DNA from: Kalmusia sp. IMI 367209
Taxonomy: Eukaryota > Ascomycota > Dothideomycetes > Pleosporales > Didymosphaeriaceae
Reading direction: 5' to 3'
Length of the DNA: 64,000 bases
Assembly: GCA_027946365.1 (NCBI GenBank)
Contig: JAPEUQ010000004.1
Location: 682,001-746,000 of the forward strand
Part shown: one piece after another, positions 32,733 to 44,841 of the stretch
How the letters are laid out: each line of letters opens with the position of its first letter
Position numbering within the stretch: the first letter of the stretch is position 1
The notes under the pieces: generated by a model
Database searches by the model: none
Seen by the model: the letters and a program-made list of their open reading frames with translations, nothing else
Told to the model about the DNA's origin: nothing
Made by a program: the position numbers and the translations under genes

Positions 32733-34664
32733 ATGTCTGGATCATCATACGTCCCAACAGTCCTATTAACACTCTCCCTCCTCCTTCTCGCACGACTATG
32801 GCGAAACTACCAGTACACTCTAAAATACAAACTCCCTCCCGGCCCAAAAGGTATACCATTCTTCGGTAACATGTTCCAAATGCCGCCCTACCACCAAGGC
32901 CCCTGGGCCCAACAAACGGCGCAGAAATATGGAGAAATGTAGATCTCCTCCCTTCTATGCTTCCCATCCACCATCTGACCGCACCAGGTTCACAATCAAA
33001 ATCGCAAGCCAAACCTGGGTCTTCCTCAACTCAGCCCGCGTGACGGCCGATCTTCTGGAAAAGCGATCTGCCATCTACTCCTCCCGCCCGCGCTTCCCAT
33101 ACGCATCGGGCCTGATGTCGGGCGACTGCCGCGTCGTCATCCAACCGTACGGTCCGCAATGGCGCGCATTACGCAAGATCATGCACAGCATCCTCAACAT
33201 CAAGAACGCGGATACATTTGCGCCGTTCCAGGACCGCGAGAGCGCGCAGCTGGTGTGCGAGGTACTAAAGACGCCAGAAAAGTGGTGGAAGGCTAACCAG
33301 CGGTTCGCTAATTCTGTCATCATGAGCGTGGTCTTTGGGAAGAGTATCATGGGGTCGGATGGAGGGGGTGGGAACGTCGACAGGCTGTTTGACACGTCGC
33401 AGGAATTCATCGCTGCGTTGCAGCCGGGAGCTAACCTGGTCGATACGTTCCATGTCCTTGACAAGCTCCCTGCTCCACTCAAATGGTGGACGCGTAGGGG
33501 CCAAGTCGCTTTCAAGAAGCTGATTAAAGTGTATAGCGCCGAGGTTCAAGACCTGAGGAAGAGGGTCGAAGCTGGAGTCTGTCCGCCATGCTTTGCGACC
33601 AAGTTTCTCGATGATCCTGAAACGGCGAAGTTGGGCGAGACGCAGACGTTGTTTGCGCTGGGGAGCCTGATGGAGGCTGGAAGCGATACGAGCCGCATGA
33701 CGCTCTCGCAAATCATTGCGGCTGCGGCGACGGATTCGCGATGGGTGAAGCAGGCGCAGGAGGAGTTGGACCTCGTGTGCGGCGTAGCGGAGCGGTTGCC
33801 TGCTTTTAGTGATCGTGCTAGGCTGCCGTATTTGAGCGCGGTTGTGAAAGAGGGCTTCCGGTGGAGGCCGTTTGCTGAGATTGGTACGTAACCTGGGGTC
33901 ATCTGCGCAAATTGGGCTGAATGGACTTCGCTGACTTGCGGGCTTTCAGGCATGCCGCATATGCTTATCAAGGACGACGTTTACGAGGGGTATCGGTTCC
34001 CTGCCGGAACGCTGTTTACGTGGAATGCTTGGCACATTTCGCTGAGTCCCGAGGAGTACGCAAAGGCCCAGGCACAGAGTGGATGGGTCCTTTTGGCGAA
34101 AGAGAGACTCCTTCGCTTAAAAGAGAGATCTACAATGTGATTATCCCCATTTGTGACTTATACTGACTTTGTACCCACACCTTAGGTACTTGGACCCATT
34201 GCGCTTCTGGCCAGAGAGGTGGCTAGACCCAAAGATTCAAGGCATCGATCCGAGCAAGCTTGAAGATCCTCTGGCGGGGCACTGGAGCTTTGGCGCAGGC
34301 AGGAGAGTGTGCACGGGATATCATGTTGGCGATTCAAATGTAAGCGAACATTCCAGTGCAAAGCGAGTCTCAGCCGTGTCGAGAGGAAAGTCCGGTCTTG
34401 AGGTCGACTGCGATGGATAAGCGAAGTGATGGCCTGGCTTTTCAAGCATGCTGACTCTGTGGCTATCAGGTCTGGATTGCAGCAGCCAGGTTGCTGTATT
34501 GCTTTGACTTTGAGCAGGTGCAAGGGAAGCCGATTGATACGTTGAACATGAACGTGGCGGAGCACCGGTGGGCTCCTTTTGAGCTGAAGATCAAGATACG
34601 AAGCGAGAAGCATAGAGAATTAGTCCAGAGAGTGGGCGGGGAAGTGGTAGGGGTTCCGACCTGA
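32733..34664 (+). CDS. Cytochrome P450 (first of two)
   Basis: Five exons: 32733-32938, 32988-33883, 33950-34136, 34186-34339 and 34470-34664. The phases fit throughout and give 545 residues. An N-terminal membrane anchor (about 7-24) is followed by the Pro hinge LPPGPKG. The I-helix oxygen-binding motif AGSDT is at 299-303, ExxR (EGFR) at 357-360, and the heme loop FGAGRRVCTG at 465-474 with Cys472 as axial ligand. The Pro-rich helix region WPERWLD is present. Between SPEEY and YLDPLRF about 25 extra residues are encoded, perhaps retained intron sequence. It is an endoplasmic-reticulum monooxygenase using a P450 reductase. Substrate unknown; its neighbour upstream is an aromatic monooxygenase. 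Confidence 0.88.
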
Positions 34665-36586
34665 TGTATCGAGGTGGTGTGATGAGGGCAAGGCTTTGAC
34701 ATACAGGGTGTAGGCATGTCCGAGGCAACCATTACGTCGTTCTGGCCTTGTATCGTAGTGATCTTAGCGTTGTGATAGGCTTATACTAGTGAATTGTAAG
34801 GGGAGTCGACATTGGTAGGGATCACATCCGGCGTGCCTAAGTAATACAAGAATATATTCTGCTATCATTGGCCAATGGTATAATGGTGAATTGCTTCTTC
34901 CGAGGAGTCGAAGCGGCTCTGTTGAGCATGCGTTCGCTTTGCGGGCTAGCTTTCGGATATAATGACGCGGCATTGGGACTCGATTTGGTTACCGGGGTTC
35001 CTTGAAATTGCTTTTTACACGAATCAGGCCTCGTATATCGTCGTGCAGCATGATCGCCTTCGGTGCAGGATCATGACGCTCGCGCACAGACCGAGCATAA
35101 GCGGGTGGCTATCGATACGAGGCGCATGCATCACTCTTCCAGGTTAGCATGGAAATTCTCCGATACAAATCCAGCTCCTTAGCAGCAGCGCCATCTTCCT
35201 TCAACACAATTCTCGCTAATTCATGCCCGTGCCAATCGTTCATATGACCATAGTCTAGAGCTCGGCACTGCCGTGCAGCCGTCATGTTGACGCTCGTCGA
35301 CTTTAGGACTGACAGGCCGTTTGCGTACCAGTTCCACGTCTCCGGACTCTCATGAATCTCGTATACCTCGTGTACCTTGTGTATCTCCATCCTATTATGG
35401 AATCCCACGCGCGACCTGCATGAACTCCTGCATGAAATCTTCACGCTCAAGCTCGGTACTTCCTTTGTTTTGTCCGACTCTACCCCGGGTAGTGGCTTTT
35501 CCGGACCCGCTCTTGGCTCATGTGTACTTCATGTCTAGCAACAGGTTGGTCATGGGCAGGATTCGATAGTGCCCTCGGCCTGAGCGAGAATAGCAACCTC
35601 AGTCGCCTCAGTACACAAAATTTTCGCGATGGCGTTCCCCTGATCACTATTGACGTTTACGCGGCCCGTCGTGTTCTATGCTTAGCGGACGCCCTTTCAG
35701 CCTCGCCTTCTGTTTCGGGCATGACAGGCCGATCTGGGTTGTACTGAGGTGTGACAAAAAGCCACCCCTCACATAAATGGGACTCACGCAGACGGGAGAT
35801 CTTCAAGATCTAAAGCTTAGCATGTCTGAAAATGCTGTGAGATGGCATAATCTGTGATGTGGTGTTGGCTTACAGAGACATGACGGGGCGAGGCTGCGGC
35901 GAAGGGGAGGGCGTAATGGAGTAAGAAACGGCGCCAACCGGTCAAGTGTGCTAATATCGGATTCTATCACATCGCCCCTGCTGGATTGGGGTATGGATAA
36001 GGGAGCTGAGGTTGTGGTTAATCGCCGACCACACTAGCATTGTGGCTTTGGGATTGGAAATCCTAAGGCCTGTCTGCTCGTTTGTAGGTATCATGGATAT
36101 AAATCAGCCCGTGAAGCCATGCCAGTGGTGGCTCATCTGCACTATCCTCCTGAGCAAAACGTTTGACTGCTTCGTTTGCACCGTGTCGAGTCACTTCGCT
36201 GACATTGTGTCACCCTAATCATACTGTACGTGATGTTACTTTTTCGATGAGGCTCATACTGACAGTATCCTTCAGTAACCGTTGCCGTTGTTGTGCAATA
36301 GCGGGTAGAATCCTTGAGTGTCGGGGTAAAAGAGCCCTCCATCGCATCAAAGCCTTGGGTTTAAGACCGACATCCTACGTGAAACTTGCACTCCTTGAGC
36401 GAATCCCGTCACATGTGGTTCTTTTGGCTACTGTTCTGTCTGCGCTTGTTTCCTCAGTCTGGGATCTCGCATTCTTCCAACCCTGACTCGGTATTCCGAC
36501 GTTTGCCACACTACCCTATCAGGGGTAACAACACCAACGTCCTAGGACCTATATACCCATTCTTTGACACGCATTTATCCTTCGAC
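34665..36586. other. Spacer between the two P450 genes
   Basis: About 1.9 kb. I see only short frames. A minus-strand frame at about 35150-35400 has a coding-like look but no start or family I know. The last few hundred bases are the presumed promoter of the second P450. Confidence 0.4.
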
Positions 36587-38335
36587 ATGAGCTTAATACC
36601 GGCTATTGGCTTTATCGCTTTGACCATTATATATGGCATTCTTTGTGCTGTTCTACATTCTACACAAAGCATCAAGGAACCTCGACTACTCCCTACTATT
36701 GTACCCTTTTTGGACCCTGCTATTGGGATTGCAAGACGTAAAGTCAATTATCTTGTTGATCTGCGGTACGTTACACTTGCTACAATTCATCAGGGCCAGA
36801 TTACTAACAGCAGAGCAGGAAACGATACAGACTACCTATCCATACCTTACGAATGCCTTTCCAACGTATCTACGTAGTCAGCGCACCGCAGTTGATACAA
36901 GCTGTGCAGAACAAAGTCAATGCGACTACCTTCGTTCCTACACTGCTTGACTTTGGCATGCTCTTTAGCGGACTGAGCAGAAAGTCTCAAGAAACTCTGA
37001 GACAGGCATATGGCATTCATGGAAATGGATTTACGAAAAGTGTCCATAGGCATCTTTCTTCCGGGTCGACTTTACAGGCCGCTACACGCACTGCCATCGA
37101 CAAACTCTCCGCCAGCGTACCGAATAACCTTGCTACCCCGGACCAGGTTGGACTCTTCGAAGCACTACGTCATCAACTTACCATCGCTCTTACTGGCGCT
37201 ATCTACGGCCCTGAGAATCCCTATGATGATCCTGATATTGAAGCAAGTTGGCAGTAGGCACTCCTTTTCTTACACTTCAAACGAGGTCGCAGCGTCGATG
37301 TCGATTGCTCGAATACACCCTTGTCTTACCTTCTAGTGTTTGACTTACTCGACCTGGAATATGTTCATGATTTGATCTTCGAGCTGAAGAAATTTAACTG
37401 ACAAGACTAACAGAAAATTTGTTCCTGGAATAAACCATCTTCTTTATAGTCCCTTTCCCTCACTCACAGCCCGCAGAGCACTCAGAGCCCGCGCCCGCGT
37501 CATCAAGGCATTCGAGAAATACTTCGAAACTGGCGGCCATACACAAGCCTTCTCCATGATCCCCGAGATGTTCAAAATTAATACTGGTCACGGCCTGCCC
37601 TCGGCAGAGGCTGCAAAGCTAGAGATGGCTACGTCGCTCGCCATGCTCAGCAGCGGCGCTATCACGGCATTTTGGCTTATGTTCCATATCGCCTCTGATC
37701 CTTCCGCCCTTCGCGACTGCCGTAAAGAGCTCATCCACCTGGTAGTGAAGGAAGTCAATACCTCGGCTGGCCTAGTCAAAGTGGTCGACATGAGCAGCGT
37801 GAAGCAGAACTGCCCAACCTTAATGGCCATGTGGCATGAAACTCTCCGCTACCACAGCACAGTCATCAACATCAAGAAGGTCCAGCATGACACCACCCTC
37901 GCATCGGAATACTATTTGAAGAAAGATTCCATCCTGATGATTCCCGGCACCGCTGTGCATCACGATACCGAAATCTGGGGTTCTTCTGCAACGACCTTCG
38001 ATCATACGCGGTTCTCATCTCCTGCAAGCCTTAAGAAGCTCTCTAATACGTCTGCGTATAGACCATTTGGTGCCGGTGCAACCATGTGCCCTGGACGGCA
38101 CTTCTCAACGAACGCGATACTGTCGCTGGTGGCGATGATACTGTTGCAGTTTGATGTTAAACCAGTCGAGGGAACATGGCGGGTGCCGACGAAGAAGAAC
38201 GCTGACATGTGGAACGCTATGCCAAAACCTGATCATGACATTCGGGTTAAGATTAGCCCGAGGACGTATGAAGATGCAAATCAAGTTGAGTGGAAGTTTG
38301 TCTGGGGAGATACAAGCTCTATAAAGAACCAATAG
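36587..38335 (+). CDS. Cytochrome P450 (second, CYP7-like)
   Basis: Exons 36587-36765, 36819-37253 and 37414-38335 join in phase 2 each time and give 511 residues. An N-terminal anchor (about 3-22) is followed by a Pro-rich stretch, then LPIHTLRMPFQRIYVVSAP. ExxR is ETLR at 347-350. The heme loop is FGAGATMCPGRHF at 423-435 with Cys430 as ligand. The usual Arg two residues before the Cys is replaced by Thr, as in the CYP7/CYP8-like group that includes sterol 7-alpha-hydroxylases and many fungal P450s. The I-helix region (SSGAITAFWLMF) lacks a clear AGxDT, also typical of that group. Intron 2 is long (160 nt). Substrate unknown, perhaps a sterol or other lipophilic molecule. Confidence 0.85.
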
Positions 38336-38913
38336 CTTGTTGTGTAGTCAGGCCGAGCTCGAAGTGTTTCTTTGTGGGTGTAGAGGTGTGTACATTCCAT
38401 CAATTCTTTTCTGTTGAGAGTATGTTTTATATTACCGCTGGAACTTTGGCGCGGGTATTGAGCAACTCGAAGTTTTGTACATGTTGGATACCCGATACAT
38501 ATGGATGTTGGTATACCAAGCTGAAATAGCAGGTGCCATTGTAGAATATCTTGCGTCGTACTTTGAAATTATTTCCAATATACTTTCGAACACTTCCCAA
38601 GCTACTCTTCTCGATTTCTAATTTTGATTGAGTTTTGAAGATCAATCCCATTATCTTGCTTGGTGTTCCTCGCACTTCGTACATCCACCGTTTCGGCATA
38701 GTCAGCCTATTTCTGGCTTAGCGTATGCCCCGCCACAAGAATTCGGGCGTTCGTGGGCGTTACGAGGTCTTCGATTTCATCAGACTCAGCTTCGTCCCAC
38801 TGCGCAATCAATACTTTTCTGACGTGAGAATCGCTTGAATTTTTTGGCCTGAAATCAGCAATATGCAGGTAATGAGGCTAATACGCTAGGATCAGTACTG
38901 ACAATAGCTACCG

Positions 38914-40689
38914 ATGAAACCTGGCCTCTCCAGCTCGGCTTCAATATCAATCTGTAATATGATGTCTTTGAAGCATCTTGTTGCCTGGTTCATTGCCGCA
39001 TCGGCTATATCATGCAGCCAGACACCTGAATCAGACAATACATCCCCGCTTGTGCCGGTGTGCGATCCGTCAGTGTTCAGCTTATCGAGAATTGCTCCAA
39101 GCGTCAAGATAACGTCCATTGAAGCACAAGTCCAGCGCCTCGCCACCACGCCCGGAGGAACACCTGAATCTAATGGCCTTAATCACTGTCAAGTCAAAGT
39201 ACGCCTCAATCATGAAAGGACCGATGACAGTGTCCTTGTCGAAGTGTGGCTGCCCCTAAGCCGTGATGACTGGAATGGTCGCTTTCTGGCCACTGGAGGG
39301 GGTGGATGGGTGACAGGCATGTTGGGAAGAGCCATTGCACCCGCCGTTAAACAAGGATATGCAGCTTCATCTACGGACGGTGGGCATGATGTTCATGACC
39401 ACGGCGACGCCTCCTGGGTGCTGGAATCAGAAGGTACGACCAACTGGAACTTACTGCATAATTTCGCAACGCGCAGTCTTGTGGAACAGATTACTATTGG
39501 CAAAACCATTACAGAGCAATTCTACCAGGAAAAACCGCACCACTCGTATTGGAGTGGGTGTTCTCAAGGTGGAAGGCAGGGCTATGTACTCGCGCAGCAG
39601 TATCCGGATTTGTTGGATGGCATACTTGCAATTGCTCCCGCGATTAGTTTGACCAAGTTGGTCATGGCAGAGTTCTGGCCTCAGCTGGTCATGAAGGAGG
39701 AAGGGAGATGGATGTCGAGCTGCGAGTTCAATTATTTCCGACAGAAGGCAATGGAGAGCTGCGACATGATCGATGGTGTCAGCGATGGTGTGATATCCGA
39801 ACTGGATCAATGCGACTTCGACCCGCTTCACCTTATAGGACAAGTCTTTTACTGTAACGAAGAATACGTCGAGGTTACGGAAGCCATGGCGAATATTGTA
39901 CGAAGGATCGGGGAAGGTCCGCGTACGCCACTGAAGGCGCCTATTTGGCATGGGCTCGCACACGGCACAACTTTTGAAGGCATCGCAAATACCAGCACCT
40001 CTTCGAATGGAGTACGGGCCTCCAATCCGTTTTCCGTATCTACCCATTTCATACAGAACTTCCTCCTCAGACAGTTCTCCTTCAATGTGACCCAACTCAA
40101 CTACGCCAGCTACATGGCATTGTGGGCCCAAGCGGGTTCAGAGTACGGCTGGCTTCTTGATGCAGACAATGCAGACCTTACTCGTCTGCAGTCCTCAGGG
40201 ACTAAGTTGCTTACATGGCACGGTACAAACGATCCTCTCATCCCATATCAATCTACAGTTCAGTACCGAAAGCGGGTAGAGATGCTTATGGGTGGGGCAA
40301 ACGAGGTGGACAAGTTCTACCGCCTCTTCTTGGCGCCTGGTGTCGAGCACTGCGCCGGAGGCATTGGACCTGTCCCTAAAGATTCTTTAGCTGCGCTTGT
40401 GGATTGGGTAGAGGATGGAACCGCGCCTGAGACGCTCGAAGCCGTCACGACCACATATGAAGGCGATCTTGTCACACGCGAGTTGTGCGCTTGGCCTGGG
40501 AATGCGCGATATTTAGGAATTGGCGACGCGAAAAGGTGGTCTAGCTGGAGTTGCGTTGGGGGAACCGAAAGACCGGAGGAGGGTCTGTCTCAAGAGGAGG
40601 AAAAACTTGAGACCGGTCGAGCAGGCCAAATATTGGAAGGGCTGAAGGACAGGCTGGAGGGCCTGGGCCTAGGACTCACTATTGGTTGA
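38914..40689 (+). CDS. Tannase/feruloyl esterase family protein
   Basis: Single exon, up to 591 residues. The likelier start is the ATG at 38959, which begins the signal peptide MMSLKHLVAWFIAASAISC. The catalytic serine is Ser217 in WSGCSQGGRQGY. The Asp lies in HGTNDPLIPYQ and the His in GVEHCAGG. The Cys216-Ser217 pair and the His-Cys pair form the CS-D-HC arrangement known from this family, where a disulfide links the triad. The enzyme would be secreted and cleave ester bonds of gallic or hydroxycinnamic acids in plant material. A Glu-rich stretch near the C-terminus is unusual. It follows the second P450 on the same strand after about 0.6 kb. Confidence 0.9.
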   Translation: MKPGLSSSASISICNMMSLKHLVAWFIAASAISCSQTPESDNTSPLVPVCDPSVFSLSRIAPSVKITSIEAQVQRLATTPGGTPESNGLNHCQVKVRLNHERTDDSVLVEVWLPLSRDDWNGRFLATGGGGWVTGMLGRAIAPAVKQGYAASSTDGGHDVHDHGDASWVLESEGTTNWNLLHNFATRSLVEQITIGKTITEQFYQEKPHHSYWSGCSQGGRQGYVLAQQYPDLLDGILAIAPAISLTKLVMAEFWPQLVMKEEGRWMSSCEFNYFRQKAMESCDMIDGVSDGVISELDQCDFDPLHLIGQVFYCNEEYVEVTEAMANIVRRIGEGPRTPLKAPIWHGLAHGTTFEGIANTSTSSNGVRASNPFSVSTHFIQNFLLRQFSFNVTQLNYASYMALWAQAGSEYGWLLDADNADLTRLQSSGTKLLTWHGTNDPLIPYQSTVQYRKRVEMLMGGANEVDKFYRLFLAPGVEHCAGGIGPVPKDSLAALVDWVEDGTAPETLEAVTTTYEGDLVTRELCAWPGNARYLGIGDAKRWSSWSCVGGTERPEEGLSQEEEKLETGRAGQILEGLKDRLEGLGLGLTIG

Positions 40690-41247
40690 AGTTATCCAGC
40701 TATGCTGTTGTGAAATTCCCATCACGCAACTAAGCCTATGAACCTAGATGAAGATGTGGAGCAAACCATCAGCCGCCATCTATTCGTCTTATAAGCCGAG
40801 ATCTGGAAGCCAAGACATTAGCCGTTTCGGAGCTACAATATGCAGTGAATTATCCTCCGAACACCAATTAAATCGCTCCATTATAGTGTTTAGAAAAGCT
40901 GTGACATCGAGAATTGCGGATGAATTACCTTTCAGGGATAGCAGAGCTTTCACGTGTGGTGAGCTTTCGCGGGGAAGCCTTTTACCGGACCTTGCACAAG
41001 ACAAAACGACATTATTTACCCAACATCACATCAATCACACCACATCATCGACTTACCTCGTCATTGAAAAGCCACGAAATCCAATATGCCGTTTCATATA
41101 CGGCAATTGTCATTGTCAATGGCACATTGTGATCGGGGCTTAAAGCTTCTTGTCTCGACATTCAAGTACATCTCTAGTTCAACATAGACAGAAGGATTGA
41201 GTCCATTCGCGTGTATTCAATTCTGATTCACACTTGAAACAATTAGG

Positions 41248-42604
41248 ATGCGTCTGCAAGAGCTAATCCTAGCCGGGCTGCCTTGGCTTAGCCCAGTGCT
41301 ATCCCAGACGACAGACCAGCCAGATCCACCAGCACCCACACCCACCGGCATCGACACTTTTGCTAATGTGACCCTATACCAACCCGATGATTCAACTACC
41401 CAGGTCACAGCCGTACGCACCGAGAGCCTCACAAACGGTACCGTACTTGCTGCATGGAACGATCCCTCGGGCAACGGCACAATTCAGATATACCGTTCCA
41501 CGAACAGCGGCTTCTCGTGGTATTCATTTGGAAGCGCATCATCAGATTCTGGGAAGAAGTTGCTTCAACCGCATTTACTTTACATCAACGGGTCATACGC
41601 AGAAGATACTGGCACAGTGCTTCTAGCAGTTAATGCAGTGGATGACTGGACTACGGCTATTGAGCTGTACACTTCGGGTGACCAGGGCGAGTCGTTTGAG
41701 CTCGCGAGCGAGATTGTGAACGGCGGGCCGTTGAGCAACGCCTCTGCAGCAGTGGCGAATCCGTTTCTTCTACACAAGTAGGTCTTCTCCAAAGCGCTCT
41801 TCACTGTTTCGCGAAATAGCCGCGAAAGATATTTCAAGAGGCACTGCTAATAGCTCATGTGCAGCGGTGACGCAATCACCGTCTTCTACACCGGAAAAGG
41901 TGACAATACACATACCCAGAAAATCGTCCAGCAAACCACAACAGAGAACTACGATTCATGGGACCGCGTGATCGACGTCGTAGCCTCTTCTTTCCAGACC
42001 GATCGCCCAGCATCCCCCAGCATCGCAAAAGCAAGTCACCTGCTCCCCCTTTCACTTGGAGTCACTTTTCTAACGGTATTGTTAGCTTGGCACCACGAAC
42101 AATTACATCCTCGCCTTCCAATATGGCCTCGTTGACTCTACAACCAACACCACTACCTATCCCATCTACTACAAAATTACGTCTAACCCCCAGAATGCTG
42201 CTGGCGACCGTACGCGGCAGATCCGTGTGGACACGGGCATTGTACCTAGCGGGTCACCAAGTGTGACGTGGACGCCGATTGGGGGTGTCAATGGCACGAT
42301 TGTGTTGAGCGATTCGAGGTCGAACTCTGTGTTTATTAATCAGGCGCTTGGAGAGGGTGAGTGGTGGGAGATTAAAACGACAGCGGGGAGGGCATGGGGA
42401 GGAGGTTGCTGTTCGTAAGTACTGCTCTGAAATGATGAGACAGAAGGAGTGAGCGTTAGGGTGGTAGCTGACGTATGTGTAGCTCCGAATGACCAGACGA
42501 AGTTGAGATTTGCGGGTGGGGCGGAGTGGGCGGCGCAGGGGGCGAGTCAGATTTTGGTTACGGTTATGGATTTGGGGAAGGCGCTGTCAACGTCTGAAGA
42601 ATGA
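41248..42604 (+). CDS. Secreted Asp-box (BNR repeat) protein
   Basis: Exons 41248-41777, 41865-42030, 42086-42414 and 42460-42604 give 389 residues. The signal peptide is residues 1-19 (MRLQELILAGLPWLSPVLS). A Pro/Thr-rich linker and beta-propeller-like repeats follow, with Asp-boxes STNSGFSW (84-91) and SGDQGESF. The second intron begins GCAAGT and ends TTAG, so it is a GC-AG intron; the frame LGTTNNYILAFQYG resumes cleanly after it. The fold is that of sialidase-like or other BNR-repeat secreted proteins in fungi, with unknown substrate. The last exon is less certain, since its coding pattern is weaker. All phases agree in the model. Confidence 0.75.
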
Positions 42605-44841
42605 CGTTAAGGAAAAGGAGGTGAGTGCGTGAGCGGATGTGTCATTTGAATATACTTTCCAGTTCCCGACACGATTGTATGGATTTTCAAACTTTCGTTC
42701 AATGTGCTCAGGTGGGAGCATCAATTATCTAACGCAAGTCCACACATAACATGAAAATGGATAAATGAAATCGCTGAAACTAAATCTCACAAAGCAGTGG
42801 CTTTAATCTGTGTGTTTTCACATAACTTGAGGGTCAGGGTTGCCTGCAAGATCAACGTCACGCGCATTTTTCCAAAGCCTCAGCATCGCAAGTTCTTCAG
42901 CTGTTAATACGGTTGCCTTGTCTACGTACTACTGCGCCTCTCGTTCCACTAGTTCCTAACAGAGGAGTTCTTTATCAGCACAGCCTGGTGCTAGCAATAC
43001 GATCTGCCGGAGACGATTTTCATGCGAACAGTGAGTGTACTTCCCTTTGGTCGGACGCGTAAGGTGGCTAAGACACCAGCAGTCCGGAGTCCGCGTTCTA
43101 TCGTTGATGCCGAGGTATTTCGAATACGCTATCTGCTGTATCCAGAATACTCGTCAATCATAGGAGCGAAAGCAATCAATGTCAAGTGTTCTATTCGAAT
43201 TCTAGAAGGTCGATTGGTATGGGGGCCGCAACAGGTGTCGGTGACCGACGGAGCGGGGTCTGCTTGAGAAGGTCACCACAGCAACATCTCTACACAGTTA
43301 GCATGGCCTACAGAATTGTCGGGATTTCTTACAACTCATCGGTTCTCCTTTGTGATCTTGCTTGTTCTGGTATAACGATGCGAATTGGCCGAATCTCAAC
43401 CGCCGCGAGGTGTTCTACGATGCCAACCACGGCGGGTGTTGCAATAGCGCCTGGGCATACCGTAGAGCCCACGAGAAGTCAAGCGGCTAGATGCATTCAA
43501 ACTCTCCGTACGCTACTGGTCAGGTTCTGGCGCATGGTGCAAAGGCCAGCATACACAGGGTATCGTCCGGGAAACACTATCTACCGGCATGTTTCCTTTA
43601 CTCCATATGCTCAAAGCGGCGCTTCTTCGCTGTTTTCTTTTCCTCCAAATTCCGCCGCTGTTGCGATACAGGCAGGCACTCTTGGTGGTTCGTTGTGATG
43701 CCCAGTTCCTCCGCAACAGTGGTGTTTCATCTGCCCCCACTTTGAGCGCTCTACGTCATGCTGGGAAAACAACTGTCAGCTTTGCTATCACCAGCTGTCC
43801 TTTTGGAATTTTGAGACGTTGAAGATGCGTCACCCCACACTGGTAGTGAGGTAAGCAGGATGTATTCTCGGGGTGACAAGGCCTTGGCGTGAGCAGACGG
43901 CGGCTACGAGAACGACGCTTCAAAACACCAAGCGAGCGGCAGCACCCGGCGGCGTTGTTAACAGTTGATCGGAAAGGATGTGCATGAAGACGCATACGTT
44001 CTCTAGCCTTCTGCACGCGACGTAGAATTTTCCATGCTGTACGAACGGACGAGCGTTCAAAAGGGCGACGGTCGGTGCCTGACCGTCCGCCGATCGCCCG
44101 GATATGCCCATCATTTCACACGGAGTACCTTAACCCCATGCTTCGGTTCATGCCTCTGTGCACTGTCCGAATGACTCCATTGCGAGATGGCCTGCCCGCG
44201 CCCTGCGCCCAGAAAATCCCGGTCCTCGCCTGCCTGTCAGCACGCCATCCACATCAGCCCTATATTTGACGCTGAACGATTAGCCAATCCGTAAGATCTC
44301 GAAAAAGGGAACCAGTGAGCGAAGCGCATACCGTCGTACAGCATGCACGCGACTTTATTATGGGAGACAGGCAGTGCCAGGTTCGCTGCGGGTAGATACC
44401 CGTCTTCATCGTGCTGCGCCGCATAGCCCAGCTGGTATGCCGATGTGGTGTGTTGGGTCAGCCTTGACGATAATTATGCCTCTGCGCGGAAAACATGAGC
44501 GCTGCGAGCCCGAATTGGCTACGGCATGACACTCGTTCCGCAGAGCCTCGAGCTTTGATATGACGAGGCCGTTGCAGGGTCTCTGACATTGGAGGTTCGA
44601 TCTTCCTCTTCCTCCCGCGGCCCATCACAATCCCTCACCCCACCTCACCCATCACACTACGTCGACTGGGACACGTCTTGGATCCAACTTGTTTTCGCAT
44701 TAGTCGAGCCACCCGATATGCGGTCTTCCGACTTGTCTAGAATACCTTGAAACTCGCTTTCCTTTTTTTCCCTTTCCTTTATCCTTCTTTCATAGGGTCG
44801 GGGCTGGGTCGGTGGGTGGGCGTACATCTTCATCCACCAAC
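42605..44841. other. Spacer without a supported gene
   Basis: About 2.2 kb. Several overlapping 60-170 residue frames exist, but none has a domain, signal peptide or splice pattern I can defend. The final 90 bases before 44842 are pyrimidine-rich and probably the core promoter of the rhodopsin-like gene. Confidence 0.4.

Noticed and set aside
35109..35450. 113-codon minus-strand frame between the P450 genes
   Set aside because: Its middle reads like protein, but there is no family match I can name and no support at either end.
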